From: Rhodothermales bacterium
GTDB lineage: Bacteria > Bacteroidota > Rhodothermia > Rhodothermales > Bin80
Direction of reading: 5' to 3'
Assembly: GCA_951812585.1 (NCBI GenBank)
Contig: OX638318.1
Span: 3,134,350 to 3,198,349 of the forward strand
Length of the DNA: 64,000 nucleotides
Under the pieces are notes generated by a model. The model was not told where the DNA came from and made no database searches. It was given only the letters and a program-made list of their open reading frames with translations. This document shows, in pieces, positions 36,171 through 44,024 of the stretch. The position numbers were made by a program, and so were the translations under genes. Position 1 is the stretch's first letter, and each line of letters opens with the position of its first letter.

Positions 36171-38333
36171 ATGACGAGCCGCCCCGTGGAATCAGGACTA
36201 ACGGATCAGCGCCGAGCAACCAGCCTTCGGCCTGGCATTAGTCCGAACGGCATGAACGGTGGGACGCAGGGCAGCGGCGTTGCAGCAGGCGACATCGTTG
36301 GCAATGGCCTAACCATCGAGCGGGTAGGCCCGACGGATTTTGATGTGCGGACGCTGCTACGTGTCTTCCGGACCATGCATACGGCGCGGTATCTCGACCA
36401 CAAGATGCTGGCGCTTCTGAAGCAGGGCCGAGGATTTTTCCACATTGGATGCTCTGGACACGAAGCAACTCAGGCAGCGATAGCACTCCTTACACGCCCG
36501 GGCCACGACTGGTTCACACCGTACTACAGGGACTTAGTGCTGGCGCTGATGCTGGGTCAAACCGTAAAAGATACCCTCTTGGATCACCTGTCCAAGGCTA
36601 CCAGCCCAAACTCCGGTGGACGACAGCTGCCGCAGCACTTTAGTGCACGCGCGCGCAATGTCTTCGCGGTATCCTCGTCTGTGGGCTCTCAGTTCTTGCC
36701 TGCGCTCGGGATGGGACTAGCACTCATGCGTCAGGAAACCGATGCCTATGTGCTCTGCTCCAGCGGCGACGGTGCTACGTCGCAGGGAAATTTCCATGAA
36801 GCGCTGAACTGGGCTGCCCGCAGTCGGGCCCCTGTACTCTTTCTGGTGCAGGACAACAAATACGCCATCTCGGTCCATGTTTCTGACCAGACGGCAGGCG
36901 GGACACCCTACAAACTAGCTGCAGGATATGAAGGCCTTACACGCTATCGCGTGGATGGTACAGACTTCTTCAAGGTCTACGCCGTAGCCAAGGCTGCCAT
37001 TGCGCACATTCGCCAAGGCAACGGGCCGGTCTGCCTTGTAGCCGATGTGGTGCGGCTCTTACCGCATTCGTCGTCCGACAATCACTTGAAGTACCGTACG
37101 GAAAGAGAGCTTGTTGAAGATCGCGAAGCCGACCCCATCTCGCGGCTGGAGACAGCGCTCTTGGAGGCAGACATCATAACAACAGCTGATTTGGGGTCCA
37201 TGCGTGCAGAAGTGCGCCAGAAGGTTGACGCAGCGGCAGTCTGGGCACTGAAGCAGCCAGACCCCCTACCCGAATCTGCTACCAACCATACCTATTTTGA
37301 GGGTGTTGCACCGGTTACTGAAGAAGTCCGGCAGGCCGGAGGAGAACCCGTCGTCATGGTTGATGCCATCAACCACGCGTTGCATGAAGAGATGAAGCGC
37401 GACAACAAGGTCCTCGTGTACGGGGAGGATGTCGCCGGCCCCAAGGGGGGCGTGTTCACAGCTACACGCAACTTGACGGCCCGCTTCGGCGCGGACCGGT
37501 GCTTCAACACCCAGTTAGCAGAAGCGTCCGTAGTCGGTACGGCGGTGGGCTTCAGCGCAGCAGGATTCAAGCCAGTCATCGAGATACAGTTTGCCGACTA
37601 TATCTGGCCCGCTATGCAGCAGCTGCGGAGTCAGGTGTCTTCGCTGCGATACCGGTCAAACAACACCTGGAGCTGCCCCATGGTAATCCGGGTACCCGTG
37701 GGCGGCTACATTCACGGAGGCATATGTCATTCCCAAAACGTTGAAAGCATCTTCGGACATATGCCTGGCTTTCACGTTGTGCTTCCTTCGAACGCTGCCG
37801 ACGCGAAGGGACTACTGAAGACGGCTATCAGAAGCCAGGATCCGGTGCTCTTTCTTGAGCACAAGGCCCTGTACCGCTCGGCCGCTGCGCGCAGCCCCGA
37901 GCCTGCTGCCGACTTCCTGTTGCCCTTTGGCAAGGCCCGCGTCTGCCGTGCGGGCACACATCTTACCATAGTCACTTACGGCTACATGGTCCACAAGTGC
38001 CTGGGTATAGCGCAGGCCTTGGCACACGAGCTGAACGCTTCCATAGAAGTCTTGGATTTGCGGACCATTGTACCTGTTGATATGGATGCCGTAATCACCT
38101 CTGTGAAGCGAACCAATCGCGTGTTGGTGGTGCACGAAGATCACGAATTCATTGGCTTTGGCGCGGAGATCTGTGCGCAGATTGCGGATACTGCGTTTGA
38201 GTACTTGGATGCGCCCGTGCGTCGGGTCGCGAGTGCATTCTCCTATGTGCCTTATGCTGATCCGCTCGAGCGATATGTCCTGCCACAAGAGGACGAGATC
38301 AAAAGCGCAGCGAGCGCCGTGCTGGCGTACTGA
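36171..38333 (+). CDS. 2-oxoacid dehydrogenase E1, alpha and beta subunits fused
   Basis: A 720-residue single-chain E1, which decarboxylates a 2-oxoacid (branched-chain 2-oxoacids or pyruvate) on thiamine diphosphate and passes the acyl group to a lipoyl E2. The alpha half (about 50-370) has FHIGCSGHEATQAA and the TPP motif SGDGATSQGNFHEALNWAA with DNKYAISV. The beta half (from about 390) has VYGEDVAGPKGGVF, FNTQLAEASVVGTAVG, IEIQFADYIWPAMQQL and RVPVGGYIHGGICHSQNVE. The alpha half ends in a linker with no stop. ATG 36171 is chosen; the first ~50 residues are polar and not conserved. E2 and E3 genes are not in the window. Branched-chain specificity is suggested by the fused layout seen in this group, but not proven. 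Confidence 0.9.
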   Translation: MTSRPVESGLTDQRRATSLRPGISPNGMNGGTQGSGVAAGDIVGNGLTIERVGPTDFDVRTLLRVFRTMHTARYLDHKMLALLKQGRGFFHIGCSGHEATQAAIALLTRPGHDWFTPYYRDLVLALMLGQTVKDTLLDHLSKATSPNSGGRQLPQHFSARARNVFAVSSSVGSQFLPALGMGLALMRQETDAYVLCSSGDGATSQGNFHEALNWAARSRAPVLFLVQDNKYAISVHVSDQTAGGTPYKLAAGYEGLTRYRVDGTDFFKVYAVAKAAIAHIRQGNGPVCLVADVVRLLPHSSSDNHLKYRTERELVEDREADPISRLETALLEADIITTADLGSMRAEVRQKVDAAAVWALKQPDPLPESATNHTYFEGVAPVTEEVRQAGGEPVVMVDAINHALHEEMKRDNKVLVYGEDVAGPKGGVFTATRNLTARFGADRCFNTQLAEASVVGTAVGFSAAGFKPVIEIQFADYIWPAMQQLRSQVSSLRYRSNNTWSCPMVIRVPVGGYIHGGICHSQNVESIFGHMPGFHVVLPSNAADAKGLLKTAIRSQDPVLFLEHKALYRSAAARSPEPAADFLLPFGKARVCRAGTHLTIVTYGYMVHKCLGIAQALAHELNASIEVLDLRTIVPVDMDAVITSVKRTNRVLVVHEDHEFIGFGAEICAQIADTAFEYLDAPVRRVASAFSYVPYADPLERYVLPQEDEIKSAASAVLAY

Positions 38334-38533
38334 CCAGCCCTTCCGGTTTAGCCCCGTCACGGCTTCAACGCAATAGTGCCGGCCTCACATCATTAGTACC
38401 TCCGCGCATCTCAATGCTTACTGGCACAAAGGGCGCTCGCCTGCGCATCTGCGGTTCCAGTACTTTGCTTGGGCAGATAGTGGCGCATGTTTGTGCCACC
38501 TTGAATCGCAGCGCCTGGGATAACAGCGTGTGG

Positions 38534-39712
38534 TCAGACCTTGGAAAGTGCAGCACCCAGGTCGGCTTCCAGGTCCAGTACATCCTCGATGCCCACAGAA
38601 AGTCGAATCAGGCTGTCGCGCAGCCCCATCGCCAAACGCTCTTCATGCGGAATGGAGGCATGGGTCATGGAGGCAGGGTGCCCAATCAGACTTTCCACAC
38701 CCCCCAGGCTTTCGGCAAGCGCGAACAGGCGAGTGCCCGTCAGCACACGCATGGTGGCCTCCATGCTTTCGTCCCGCAAGTTGAAGGAGATCATCCCCCC
38801 GAAGTCGGACATCTGACGGGCTGCCAGCACATGACCTGGATGCGATGGCAGCCCCGGGTAATATACATGCGCAACGCTTGGGTGCGCCTCCAGATAGGCA
38901 ACAAGATGGCGCGCATTCGCGCAGTGTCGCGCCATACGCAGATGCAGCGTCTTGCAGCCGCGGAGGAGCAAGAAGCAATCCATCGGCCCCGGGACGGCAC
39001 CGGCACACTTGACCTGGAAACGCAGCTTCTCTGCCCAGTCATCCCGATTCGTGCATACCGCCCCACCAATAACATCCGAATGGCCACCAATGTACTTTGT
39101 CGTAGAATGAAGCACCAGATCGGCACCCAGGCTCAGCGGCTGCTGGAGGTACGGCGTCGCAAACGTGTTGTCCAAGACAACGGTGATATTGCGCGCCCGC
39201 GCAGCGAGTGCCACAGCCTCAATGTCGATCACATTAAGCAACGGATTGCCTGGAGATTCCAGCCAGATGAGCCTGGTGTGCGGCAGCAAAACACGCTGCA
39301 GCCGTTCAGAATCCGTTAGATCAACGAAAGACACCGAGAGGCCCATGGGGCCATACACCGCTGTCATAAGGCGATAGTTGCCCCCGTAGATGTCACTGGA
39401 ACAGATAATGTGATCACCTGGCCGCAAACACTTCAGGATCGCATCCGCAGCTGCAACACCGGACGAAAAGGCGATGCCGTGCGCTGCGCCTTCCATCGCA
39501 GCCAGATTGGCTTCCAGCGCTGTCCGCGTCGGGTTGGAAACACGCCCGTACTCATATCCCTTGTGCAGACCCGGACCCTCTTGTACGTACGTTGAACTTT
39601 GGTATACCGGTGTCATAATGGCACCAGAGGCCAAATCGGGCGATTGCCCGGAATGCACCGCCTTCGTGCCAAAACCCCAAGAGGTATCCCCAGTAGATGA
39701 CAACTCGCGCAT
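38534..39712 (-). CDS. trans-sulfuration enzyme (cystathionine gamma-synthase/lyase type)
   Basis: A 392-residue PLP-dependent Cys/Met metabolism enzyme. GFGTKAVHSGQ opens it; YGRVSNPTRTALEANLAAMEG, SSDIYGGNYRL, D181 in VLDNTFATPYLQ and the PLP lysine K206 in HSTTKYIGGHSDVIGG follow; the end has FALAESLGGVESLIGHPASMTHASIP, which fits cystathionine gamma-synthase/gamma-lyase. Choice among gamma-synthase (MetB), gamma-lyase and beta-lyase cannot be made reliably from sequence. ATG 39712 is preferred; the frame is open to 39832 but would run into the gene upstream. It is in tandem with the TPR-protein gene, 40 bp away. Confidence 0.88.
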   Translation of the reverse strand: MRELSSTGDTSWGFGTKAVHSGQSPDLASGAIMTPVYQSSTYVQEGPGLHKGYEYGRVSNPTRTALEANLAAMEGAAHGIAFSSGVAAADAILKCLRPGDHIICSSDIYGGNYRLMTAVYGPMGLSVSFVDLTDSERLQRVLLPHTRLIWLESPGNPLLNVIDIEAVALAARARNITVVLDNTFATPYLQQPLSLGADLVLHSTTKYIGGHSDVIGGAVCTNRDDWAEKLRFQVKCAGAVPGPMDCFLLLRGCKTLHLRMARHCANARHLVAYLEAHPSVAHVYYPGLPSHPGHVLAARQMSDFGGMISFNLRDESMEATMRVLTGTRLFALAESLGGVESLIGHPASMTHASIPHEERLAMGLRDSLIRLSVGIEDVLDLEADLGAALSKV

Positions 39713-39752
39713 GCCTAACTGCAAAGCATTGGATTCAGCGCCTACCGCTGCA

Positions 39753-41003
39753 TCAATCCAGCGCGGCGCATTCCATAACCGCATCAGCCTTGGAACGCTG
39801 GTCGGTATGCCCGTACGCACGAAACAGCGCACGACAGATGTCCCGCGGCTCTTCGAGCGCCTCAGCCGCGAGGCCTTTCGCTACCTCAAGATGATCAATA
39901 GCGCCATAAAACAGCTGTTGCCGACGCTGGGAAAGCGTCTCCAGTCGTGCCTCCATACGCCGAATGATGCTTGAGGGCGCACTCCCACGCAGGCTGTCCA
40001 GTGAATCGGTGAGCGCGTTGTAGTCAGCTGCCACACTTACACCCTCATTGATCAGAGCGGCACCCAAGTTGAAGCGCGCCTTGGTATAAGATGGATCTAG
40101 CCGTACAGCCGCTTCGAGCTTTTGGATAGCCGCCGGGTAATCCTGCGCAGCCAGGAGCAACGTGCCATAGTTGTACATGAAGACCTTGTCATCCCGTTTG
40201 TTTTCATACTGCGCCGAAAAGAAGGCAAGCGCCTCTTCTGGCTTATCTGCCAGTGCATAGAAATTCAGCAGCATATCTCGCAGCTCTATGTCTTCAGCGT
40301 GGTGCTCGAGGCCCTGCGCCAATACGCGCGCCGCCCGCTCGTACAAGTTGGCACGCAGCACATCATCTGCGACCTGCTGCGCCATCAGATCCATCACGCG
40401 CGTGAGGTATACATACACCTGCCGTCCCCTGTGGCCTAGGCTGAGGGCCGCCTCGTACGTCTCTACTGCCTCGGCCAACAGGCCTCCGCTGTAGTACGCT
40501 GACGCCTCATTCATGTAGGCGCTGATGGAGTCTGGATAAATCACCGCCGCGTTGCGAAACAGTTGCGCAGCCTCCTTGAATGCATGTCCCTTATCCTCAT
40601 GGGAGACGTGCTGCGCACGATTGTACGCGTCGAAGCCATCGTTAAACTCCTGAAGGTAAGCCATGTCCAAGTGCTGCTTCGCCTCAACAGCCTTCAACGG
40701 GTCAATCACTACGCTGCGCCGAAAAGCAAAAGCCATCTCCTCCACCAGTGCGGCGCGATCCTCTGCACCAGGGGTTTCCAGTACAACCGCCCGCAAGATT
40801 TCTCCCTTGAGCAGCAGCGCCTCGCTGTTGTTGGGATCCTTTTCAACGGCCTTGGCGATATTCTCCAGCGCACGGTCGTAGTCCTTGTTGCGGAGGTCCA
40901 GCCGCGCTCCTTCGAGATTAGGATCGCTCCCGCATCTTGCGATGCCGAGGCTCATAAGGGCAACACCAAGCAAGAAGGGACGAGACAATAAACGACAGGT
41001 CAT
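39753..41003 (-). CDS. TPR-repeat protein with signal peptide, probably periplasmic
   Basis: A 416-residue protein of mostly helical TPR repeats: LRNKDYDRALENIAKAVEKDPNNSEA near the start, YSGGLLAEAVETYEAAL, LADKPEEALAFF, and AAQDYPAAIQKLEAAVRLDP. The N-terminal stretch (PFLLGVALMSLGIARCGSDPN) is a hydrophobic helix ending in a cysteine. This resembles a lipoprotein signal, though an arginine just before the cysteine is unusual for a lipobox. It likely acts as a scaffold at the membrane or in the periplasm. Partners are unknown. ATG 41003 is preferred over the upstream start because it opens the signal peptide. Confidence 0.75.
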   Translation of the reverse strand: MTCRLLSRPFLLGVALMSLGIARCGSDPNLEGARLDLRNKDYDRALENIAKAVEKDPNNSEALLLKGEILRAVVLETPGAEDRAALVEEMAFAFRRSVVIDPLKAVEAKQHLDMAYLQEFNDGFDAYNRAQHVSHEDKGHAFKEAAQLFRNAAVIYPDSISAYMNEASAYYSGGLLAEAVETYEAALSLGHRGRQVYVYLTRVMDLMAQQVADDVLRANLYERAARVLAQGLEHHAEDIELRDMLLNFYALADKPEEALAFFSAQYENKRDDKVFMYNYGTLLLAAQDYPAAIQKLEAAVRLDPSYTKARFNLGAALINEGVSVAADYNALTDSLDSLRGSAPSSIIRRMEARLETLSQRRQQLFYGAIDHLEVAKGLAAEALEEPRDICRALFRAYGHTDQRSKADAVMECAALD

Positions 41004-41330
41004 GGCCGAGCATGCAAAGACAGTGATGACTATCTGACCCATTCAACCCCCAAATGTTCTACGTCTACATCCTCAAGGCGATGCTTGCACGCTTCTCGAG
41101 CCACCACGGCGCAGCCAACTCAATCACGCTCACCGAGACCCTATCGCCGGCGTGTACTCTGCACAGCCCGCACCGTAAGTGTCAGTCTAAGTGCATCTTG
41201 ACAGGTTGGCAAGAACTCGGGAGACTGTACCTGTTTCGGCAGCCAGATCAACCGTGCCCCATTTGAACGCGCGGCGCACTCTCCTCGCTCCCGGCGTTGA
41301 CGCGTCAATGGAAGCGCACGCCTTCAAAAA
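41004..41330. other. spacer between TPR gene and IS1595-type element
   Basis: About 330 bp; it contains only the possible GIY-YIG gene stub listed separately. Confidence 0.35.
41054..41266 (+). pseudogene. possible GIY-YIG endonuclease stub
   Basis: The frame starts MFYVYILKA, a near-perfect match to the opening of small UvrC-like GIY-YIG proteins (M-F/Y-YVYILKS). After that the expected GxYVG core is missing and the sequence becomes unlike the family, although ARFSSHHGA and the Thr-rich part that follows faintly recall the 'RLxxHnsG...T' segment. If real, it is a deleted or frameshifted remnant. The evidence is short, so the call is tentative. Confidence 0.35.
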
Positions 41331-41352
41331 GGGATTTATATACTTACCTGTA
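41331..41352 (+). repeat. left inverted repeat of the IS1595-type element
   Basis: Begins GGGATTTATATACTTACCTG and matches the reverse complement of the right end at 19 of 22 positions. Confidence 0.8.
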
Positions 41353-41365
41353 CACTGCTTGGAGC

Positions 41366-41557
41366 TTAGACGTGCCGAAACTCGCCGTTTCTTGCCCTCG
41401 ATTCTGCCGCTTGCTTCGGTTTCGGACTGGCCTTCACCAGTTGCCTTACCGCCTGCTGGATCGTCAATCCGCGATAGCGCGGATTCGGACTGGGCGTGGT
41501 GTCGATCCGCTCAAACTCAGCGTGCAACGCGTCCTTCGTATCCTTGACCCTTCTCAT
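41366..41557 (-). CDS. 63-residue ORF downstream of the IS1595-type transposase
   Basis: A short intact frame starting at the ATG that overlaps the transposase stop (ATGA at 41554-41557). The protein is basic and polar, with RYRGLTIQQAVRQLV as its most structured part, and ends inside the element just before the left inverted repeat. It is unlike any domain I know. The 4 bp overlap is the usual sign of translational coupling, so it may be a genuine second gene of this IS group. It survived intact while the transposase decayed. Confidence 0.45.
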   Translation of the reverse strand: MRRVKDTKDALHAEFERIDTTPSPNPRYRGLTIQQAVRQLVKASPKPKQAAESRARNGEFRHV

Positions 41558-42489
41558 TGCGCAATCAGATCCTTGTACATAAGCCGCCGCCCTGCCCGTG
41601 CGGACACCACATGCTGCATTTGTTCGAGCGTGTCCATGTCCCGGACGTTGTGCTTTTGCGCAACTGCTGCACGTACCGTTGCAAGTGCTTGGCGATCATT
41701 TTGTGGTACACACCATGGTGCGCCCGCTTCAGCGTGGCCCAGAACGACGCCAGCCCGCTTGTGTGGGCCATGCCGTTGACCTATTCGCCCACGCTGTGTT
41801 TGACCGTCTCATGCTCCCTACCGATCATGCCCTTGTAAGCGGTGGCGTTGTCCGTGTAGACCGTTGCGCCGATTTCGGTGGAGTTATACACGAACTGCTT
41901 CAACGTCTGGCCGCTCGTGTCCTCAACGACTTTGGCCCGAATCTGGCCGGAACTGCGGTCTTTCAGCCCCGCTACCGCCGTCTTACCAACCGTTCCGCGC
42001 CCCGCTTTCAGCTTCTTGTGCGCGTGCTTGTTGGCCTCCTTGCCCCCAACCATACGTCTCGTCGGCTTCAACCGGGCCTTCAAACGCGGCGGCGGCTAAC
42101 GGCGCGAACGCCTCCCGAATCCGTTGCAGCATGAACCACGCCGACTTTTGCGTGATGCCCAGGTCGCGGTGAAGCTTCATGCTGGATACGCCCTTGAGCG
42201 CGGTCATTTCAAGATAAATGGCGTAGCTCCACTGGAGCAAGGGCAACCGGGAGGCTTGCAGCACCGTGCCCGTCCGAACACTGAACCGCTTGCGGCATGT
42301 GCGGCAACGGTACGGCATGGTCTGTTTCGGGCAAGCATAGGTATCGGTGCCCCTGCATTGCGGGCAAAAGCGGCCTTCCGGCCAATAGATGGCCTCAAAC
42401 CATTCCCGGGCGGCCTCCTCGCTCGGATACCGCCGTGCCAACGCGAAGAGTGTGATTCCCTTGCGGTGTGATCTGCCTGGCCCTGTCAT
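41554..42489 (-). pseudogene. IS1595-family transposase with frameshifts and lost catalytic residue
   Basis: An N-terminal zinc ribbon (CPQC near residue 42, CRTC near 78) precedes the ISXO2-like DDE domain. Four lesions are visible: an extra base near 42050 directly after the catalytic ADETY, shifting out of the VGGKEANKH frame; TAG at 41781-41783 where HSVGE is normally followed by tyrosine; GLASFW where the family has the catalytic glutamate (usually ESFW); and a lost base near 41660 before NVRDMDTLEQM. The true end is LMYKDLIAQ followed by TGA at 41554. It cannot make an active transposase. Confidence 0.85.
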
Positions 42490-42538
42490 GATTCCCCCGA
42501 TCTGGTCTAATCCTCATACGGACCAATCGGAGAAAAGT

Positions 42539-42560
42539 TACAGTTAAGTATATAAGCCCC
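42539..42560 (-). repeat. right inverted repeat of the IS1595-type element
   Basis: Read inward on the minus strand it begins GGGGCTTATATACTTAACTG; mismatches to the left end are at positions 4, 5 and 17. Confidence 0.8.
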
Positions 42561-42633
42561 TAACGAAAGCCATTAGTATCAGCAGCAGCGAATAGGCACC
42601 GAGCTGGTGGGCTAATGACGTTAGGGTTTTCAT
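42561..42633 (-). pseudogene. 5' fragment of a second PorV-like gene copy
   Basis: The first 24 codons of a PorV-like gene, matching 47793-47865 with one difference (A for G). The rest is missing: the sequence stops exactly at the IS1595-type right end. The 85 bp between this fragment and the next pseudogene also match the intact locus. Confidence 0.85.
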
Positions 42634-42718
42634 TGCGTTGTCCCTTTTTGCTGAATAGGAAGTTGTTATGTGCAGCGTGGGGCGGATCCCTGCGATAGAG
42701 AGATCCGCCCCCACCCGC

Positions 42719-43490
42719 TTAGTACGTGTTCAGCTGAATGCGCTTCTTGACGACAGCAAACTTCTGCACGGTTTCGCCCACATCCGGTACTGTGATGTGG
42801 ATAAGGTAGAAGCCACTCGCTATCGGCAGGTTGTACTCCGTGACCATGTCCCACGAAATCGTTGCGATGCCAGGAGAGTTCTTCTCCAACGTCTTGATAA
42901 GCGTACCGTTGAGCGTGAAGACCCTGATCGTGGCCACATCCGGCATGTTCGTGAAACGCACCTCGTTCGCCGCCAGCCTCATCGATCTCGCCATCGCCAT
43001 CGTCGTCCAAACCGTTGTCCGGTGCAGCCCATGTGGGCGCTCCCAGACCTGTCGGCCAGTCGCGAAGGTCGGGGACTGCCGTGCCTGTGACTTCGTAGTC
43101 AATGATCTGCCCGGCGCTGACCTTATACATACGATCATAATCGGAGCAGTCGCCCGGCGGATTGCCGTTGTCATCTAGCGGCCCAGACCAGTACTCGTAG
43201 CCGCCATACCGTGCAGCCGCCATGCGAAGCTGACCGCCAACCAGTCCGCCGACCCAGAGGCCCGAGTTGGAGATTGCGGACGCACCGCCGCCTTTAGGCA
43301 CCTCATAAACCGATGGCGATCCACGCCAGAAGAGGTTGCCGTTGTTCAAAATGCGCGCCCGCACATTGTTGATGTCGAGATATACTTCTGCTAGTGCGTC
43401 GTTACACGACCCGACTTGCTGCGCCTGCACCGTGCCGACTCCAAGCAGGAGTAGCACCGTCAGCGCTAATGCTTTTTGGAAATGTTGCAT
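42719..43490 (-). pseudogene. second copy of the 1,155-residue T9SS-type protein, internally deleted
   Basis: The N-terminal ~173 codons match the intact gene at 47951-51418 (start at 43490 for 51418), then jump to the last ~80 codons. The joint lies in CGTTCG at 42964-42969, which occurs in the intact gene at both 48196-48201 and 50892-50897; 2,696 bp are gone. Because 2,696 is not divisible by three, the C-terminal part is read out of frame and the sorting domain is lost. The signal peptide is kept, so a short exported product is conceivable. By eye the retained parts differ from the intact copy at only a handful of positions. Confidence 0.9.
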
Positions 43491-43544
43491 CGTCTTTCCT
43501 GTAGATTAGAAAGTCCAGCGAAGAGTGATTGCCTCAGGCAATCA

Positions 43545-44024
43545 CTAGAAATCGAACCGGATCCCCAGACGCGTCAGGCGCGGGAGTCCATAGTTGCCCA
43601 AGCTTCGGTTGCGATGCCGATAAAGGACCTCGGCGACCGGCGGCGCACTGTCAAGGAACTGCTGCCCTTCGGGGATTGCCAGGAACCCATCGTCTCCAGG
43701 CAGGCCGGTGTACCGCCAGACATTCTGGATGTTGACCGTGTCCAGCAGGTTTTGAATCCAGAGGAATGCCGTGATACGGCTTCCGTCCGTTACACTGAAG
43801 CGGCGCTGAACGCGCACATCAATCCGGTTGGCCCAAGGCATCCGGTCATTGTTGACGGCACCACTTGGCAGCGGTGCACGCGATGTAGTTACCGGAATTG
43901 GGTTCAGAATGCCGGTATACGGAAATCCGCTGCCGGCGGTCAGGAGAATGTTGAAGCTCATGTTCTGCAGGAGCTTCGTCCCCACCAAGGTTGGCCCCTC
44001 GCCATACCCAAGCGAGTAGTCTAG
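43545..44024 (-). pseudogene. 3' part of a second TonB receptor gene copy
   Basis: Encodes the last ~158 residues of the receptor barrel and ends with the same GIRFDF terminus as the intact gene (51473-54838). Coordinates match with a fixed offset of 7,928 bp. It is cut at 44024 by the 2.16 kb insertion sequence. A read-through frame from the IS end (to 44291) creates a chimera of no known meaning. Confidence 0.9.

Larger units (their letters stand above)
41331..42560 (-). mobile_element. IS1595-type insertion sequence, degenerate, 1,230 bp
   Basis: Bounded by imperfect 22 bp inverted repeats, 41331-41352 and 42539-42560, matching at 19 of 22 positions. Inside are a broken transposase gene (41554-42489) and a short downstream frame (41366-41557). 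Eight-base target duplications, usual for the IS1595 family, are absent: TTCAAAAA flanks the left end and TAACGAAA the right. The right flank is a fragment of the duplicated PorV gene, the left flank is unrelated. This fits a deletion started from the element's left end after insertion. Confidence 0.8.
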
